A stretch of 8,723 nt of DNA, taken from contig JAOQAL010000091.1 in assembly GCA_025963615.1 (NCBI GenBank), forward strand, positions 1 to 8,723. The letters run 5' to 3'. Below, in pieces: positions 7,586 through 8,723 of the stretch. The notes beneath the pieces were generated by a model that saw nothing but the letters and a program-made list of their open reading frames with translations, had not been told where the DNA came from and did no database searches. Numbering within the stretch: position 1 is the stretch's first letter; every line of letters starts with the position of its first letter. A program made the translations under genes and the position numbers. The DNA comes from Chitinophagaceae bacterium. Lineage in GTDB: Bacteria; Bacteroidota; Bacteroidia; Chitinophagales; Chitinophagaceae.

Positions 7586-7616
7586 CAAAACTACGGAAAC
7601 TTTTTTCGTTACCAAA
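7586..7616 (-). promoter_or_regulatory. Bacteroidota-type promoter of the tetR-efflux operon
   Basis: On the minus strand, TTTG (7616-7613) is followed after exactly 19 bp by TAGTTTTG (7593-7586). This is an exact match to the known Bacteroidota primary-sigma consensus, -33 TTTG and -7 TAnnTTTG. Transcription should start a few bases downstream, near 7579-7582, leaving a leader of roughly 13-16 nt before the tetR ATG at 7566. The -33 box and the whole spacer lie inside the inverted repeat at 7594-7623. Confidence 0.75.
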
Positions 7617-7623
7617 GTTTCCG
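7594..7623. promoter_or_regulatory. 30-bp inverted repeat, candidate TetR operator
   Basis: Perfect 10-bp arms CGGAAACTTT (7594-7603) and AAAGTTTCCG (7614-7623) flank a 10-bp spacer, with arm centres 20 bp apart, about two helical turns. A third, near-identical half-site GTTACC (7608-7613) sits inside and pairs with GGAAAC (7595-7600), so two overlapping dyads are possible. The repeat covers the -33 box and spacer and abuts the -7 box, so bound protein would block RNA polymerase. Binding by the adjacent TetR protein is inference, but position, size and symmetry fit that family. Confidence 0.7.
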
Positions 7624-7860
7624 GCCTCTTTTTTATCCCTCCATGACATTTAATTAGATAACAGTTGTTCGTGTCAGCCTTTAGTAATAATACCAGGCAC
7701 CAGGGTATAAAAATTAAAAACTGTTTATTGAATCGGAGTAAATAAAAGGCGCTGTTATATTTTGAACAATAAAATTTTAGGAAGCAACACAATATATTTC
7801 CAGGTGTTGGAGTCAGGCTTTTGCTATTAATTAAACCTATCTTCACCTTAACATTATTCT
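7624..7860. other. AT-rich divergent intergenic region upstream of the WG-repeat gene
   Basis: No convincing gene or RNA is seen in these 237 bp. It should hold the promoter of the plus-strand gene. The only candidate is TATATTTTG (7756-7764), which has one base too many to fit TAnnTTTG and no TTTG at the proper -33 distance. Minor items are a two-copy heptamer ACCAGGC/ACCAGGG (7692-7705) and an AT palindrome TAAAATTTTA (7770-7779); both are compatible with chance. A 91-codon minus-strand frame crosses the region but lacks any family resemblance. Confidence 0.5.
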
Positions 7861-8723
7861 ATGAAATATTATTCATTTGCCATTTCCGGACTCACCCTTT
7901 TTACATTGTTTTTGTTGCTGCCAGGCGAAGCGTTACAGGCACAATATGTATCCTACAAAAATGAGGATGGCAGTAATAAGACACCTGAGCAGCGGAAGGC
8001 TGAAGAAGCCAGCAACAAACAAAAAAATACTCAATACAAGCCATCCACCTCTTCTACTCCGGGAACAACGACAGAAAAAGAGTCATTAACAAGAGAGGAA
8101 AGGTTCAAACAAAGCAGAATTGACCAGGCGAAAAGAGATGCCATCATTAAGAATGTGCCAACTGGTGGCGTTGTATATGACGCGGTTGATTGGGAAGCCG
8201 GTGATAATGATTCAAGGAGGGTTCAGTTAAAAGGGAAATGGGGAATGATTGACAAAACGGGCAAGATCATCATCCCGGTACAATACAAAACGCTGGGGCT
8301 ATTAAAATGTGGAATTTGCCCGGTAAAGGATGAAAAAAATAATGACTGGTATTTTTTGGATAATACCGGGAAGGAAAATTCACCAGACCGTTATACCAAC
8401 ATCAGCGCTACCTCAATATGCTGGGAGGGCGAATTGAATGGTAAATGGGCCTCTGTCTATAAATCGGGTCCGGCGACGCTGGCCTATAATGTAAATGATA
8501 TCTTTGAAGGGCTTATCGCTGCCAGTATGCAGCGAAAGCGTGGTTTTGTTGACTTAAACGGCAAGATCATCATTCCCCTGGAATACAACCAGGTGCACCC
8601 ATTTACTAACGGACTGGCCTGCGTGCAAAAAGGCACTGCTTTATTTGATCCCTGGGGCGCTATCAACCCGGAAGGTAAGGTGGTTATACCTATTATATAT
8701 GAATTTACTTTTAGTTTTGCCAA
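7861..8723 (+). CDS. Secreted WG-repeat protein, 3' end beyond window
   Basis: The frame runs uninterrupted from ATG 7861 to the window edge, 287 codons visible. A Sec signal peptide (MKYYSFAISGLTLFTLFLLL, cleavage expected after LQA at residue 27) is followed by a hydrophilic Thr/Ser/Lys/Glu-rich linker (about 30-110). After it come WG-type repeats with anchor positions W127-G128, W163, W196, R227-G228 and W265-G266, 31-38 residues apart. Typical unit text is KGKWGMIDKTGKIIIPVQY; two anchors keep the full WG pair, the others are degenerate. Residues 150-153 are CGIC, a CxxC pair inside the first unit, with further Cys at 187 and 254. At DNA level the 14-mer beginning GGCAAGATC recurs at 8260 and 8560, exactly 100 codons apart, suggesting internal duplication. 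WG-repeat proteins are common in Bacteroidota, and their function is mostly unknown. The AT-rich leader lacks a clear Shine-Dalgarno sequence. The gene is divergent from tetR; shared regulation is not evident. Confidence 0.88.
   Translation, partial: MKYYSFAISGLTLFTLFLLLPGEALQAQYVSYKNEDGSNKTPEQRKAEEASNKQKNTQYKPSTSSTPGTTTEKESLTREERFKQSRIDQAKRDAIIKNVPTGGVVYDAVDWEAGDNDSRRVQLKGKWGMIDKTGKIIIPVQYKTLGLLKCGICPVKDEKNNDWYFLDNTGKENSPDRYTNISATSICWEGELNGKWASVYKSGPATLAYNVNDIFEGLIAASMQRKRGFVDLNGKIIIPLEYNQVHPFTNGLACVQKGTALFDPWGAINPEGKVVIPIIYEFTFSFA

Noticed and set aside
7644..7676. Inverted repeat TGACA/TGTCA as an operator or hairpin for the WG-repeat gene
   Set aside because: Five-base arms 23 bp apart in AT-rich DNA are expected by chance.
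7571..7846. Minus-strand open frame of 91 codons in the divergent intergenic region
   Set aside because: It overlaps the tetR promoter and operator, has no recognisable family, and its residue composition (Phe, Leu, Cys, Lys rich) is that of translated AT-rich spacer.
8484..8723. Minus-strand frame at the right edge
   Set aside because: It is antisense to the uninterrupted WG-repeat frame and has no family resemblance.

Overview
The window looks like a chromosomal segment from a member of the Bacteroidota, most likely a Chitinophagaceae-type soil or aquatic bacterium. The evidence is a textbook Bacteroidota promoter (TTTG, 19 bp, TAnnTTTG) ahead of the regulator gene, gene starts mostly without Shine-Dalgarno sequences, an extra-long RND pump with family-typical insertions, a secreted WG-repeat protein, and moderate GC with AT-rich spacers. 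The genus cannot be fixed from sequence alone.

Layout: (i) 2-619, plus strand, is the 3' part of pdxH (pyridoxamine/pyridoxine 5'-phosphate oxidase), cut only by the window edge. (ii) 631-700 is a degenerate array of 7-bp tandem repeats filling the gap between the convergent pdxH and RND genes. (iii) 702-7566, minus strand, is a compact four-gene efflux operon in transcription order tetR (7566-6928), tolC-like outer-membrane factor (6947-5592), membrane-fusion lipoprotein (5583-4369) and RND permease (4301-702). tetR and the tolC-like gene overlap by 20 nt, and the tolC-like and fusion genes are 8 nt apart. The 67-nt gap before the pump gene holds a second, different 7-bp array and a possible 10-codon leader ORF whose stop overlaps the pump start (ATGA). 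(iv) 7567-7860 is the divergent intergenic region. It carries the operon promoter with a 10+10 bp inverted repeat laid over the -33 box and spacer, the likely operator of the TetR protein. (v) From 7861 to the window end, plus strand, is the start of a secreted WG-repeat protein, open at the right edge.

How the genes work together: the pump, lipoprotein adaptor and outer-membrane channel form a complete tripartite drug-efflux system. The TetR protein is encoded first in the same transcript and probably represses its own promoter, giving ligand-induced expression of the whole set. pdxH and the WG-repeat gene are neighbours without an evident functional link.

The gene content is ordinary for this phylum. 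The observations most worth a second look are the promoter/operator overlap, the two unrelated 7-bp arrays lying directly 3' of two stop codons of the same operon, the possible coupled leader minigene, and the extra membrane segments of the pump. I see no clear evidence of a wholly new system.
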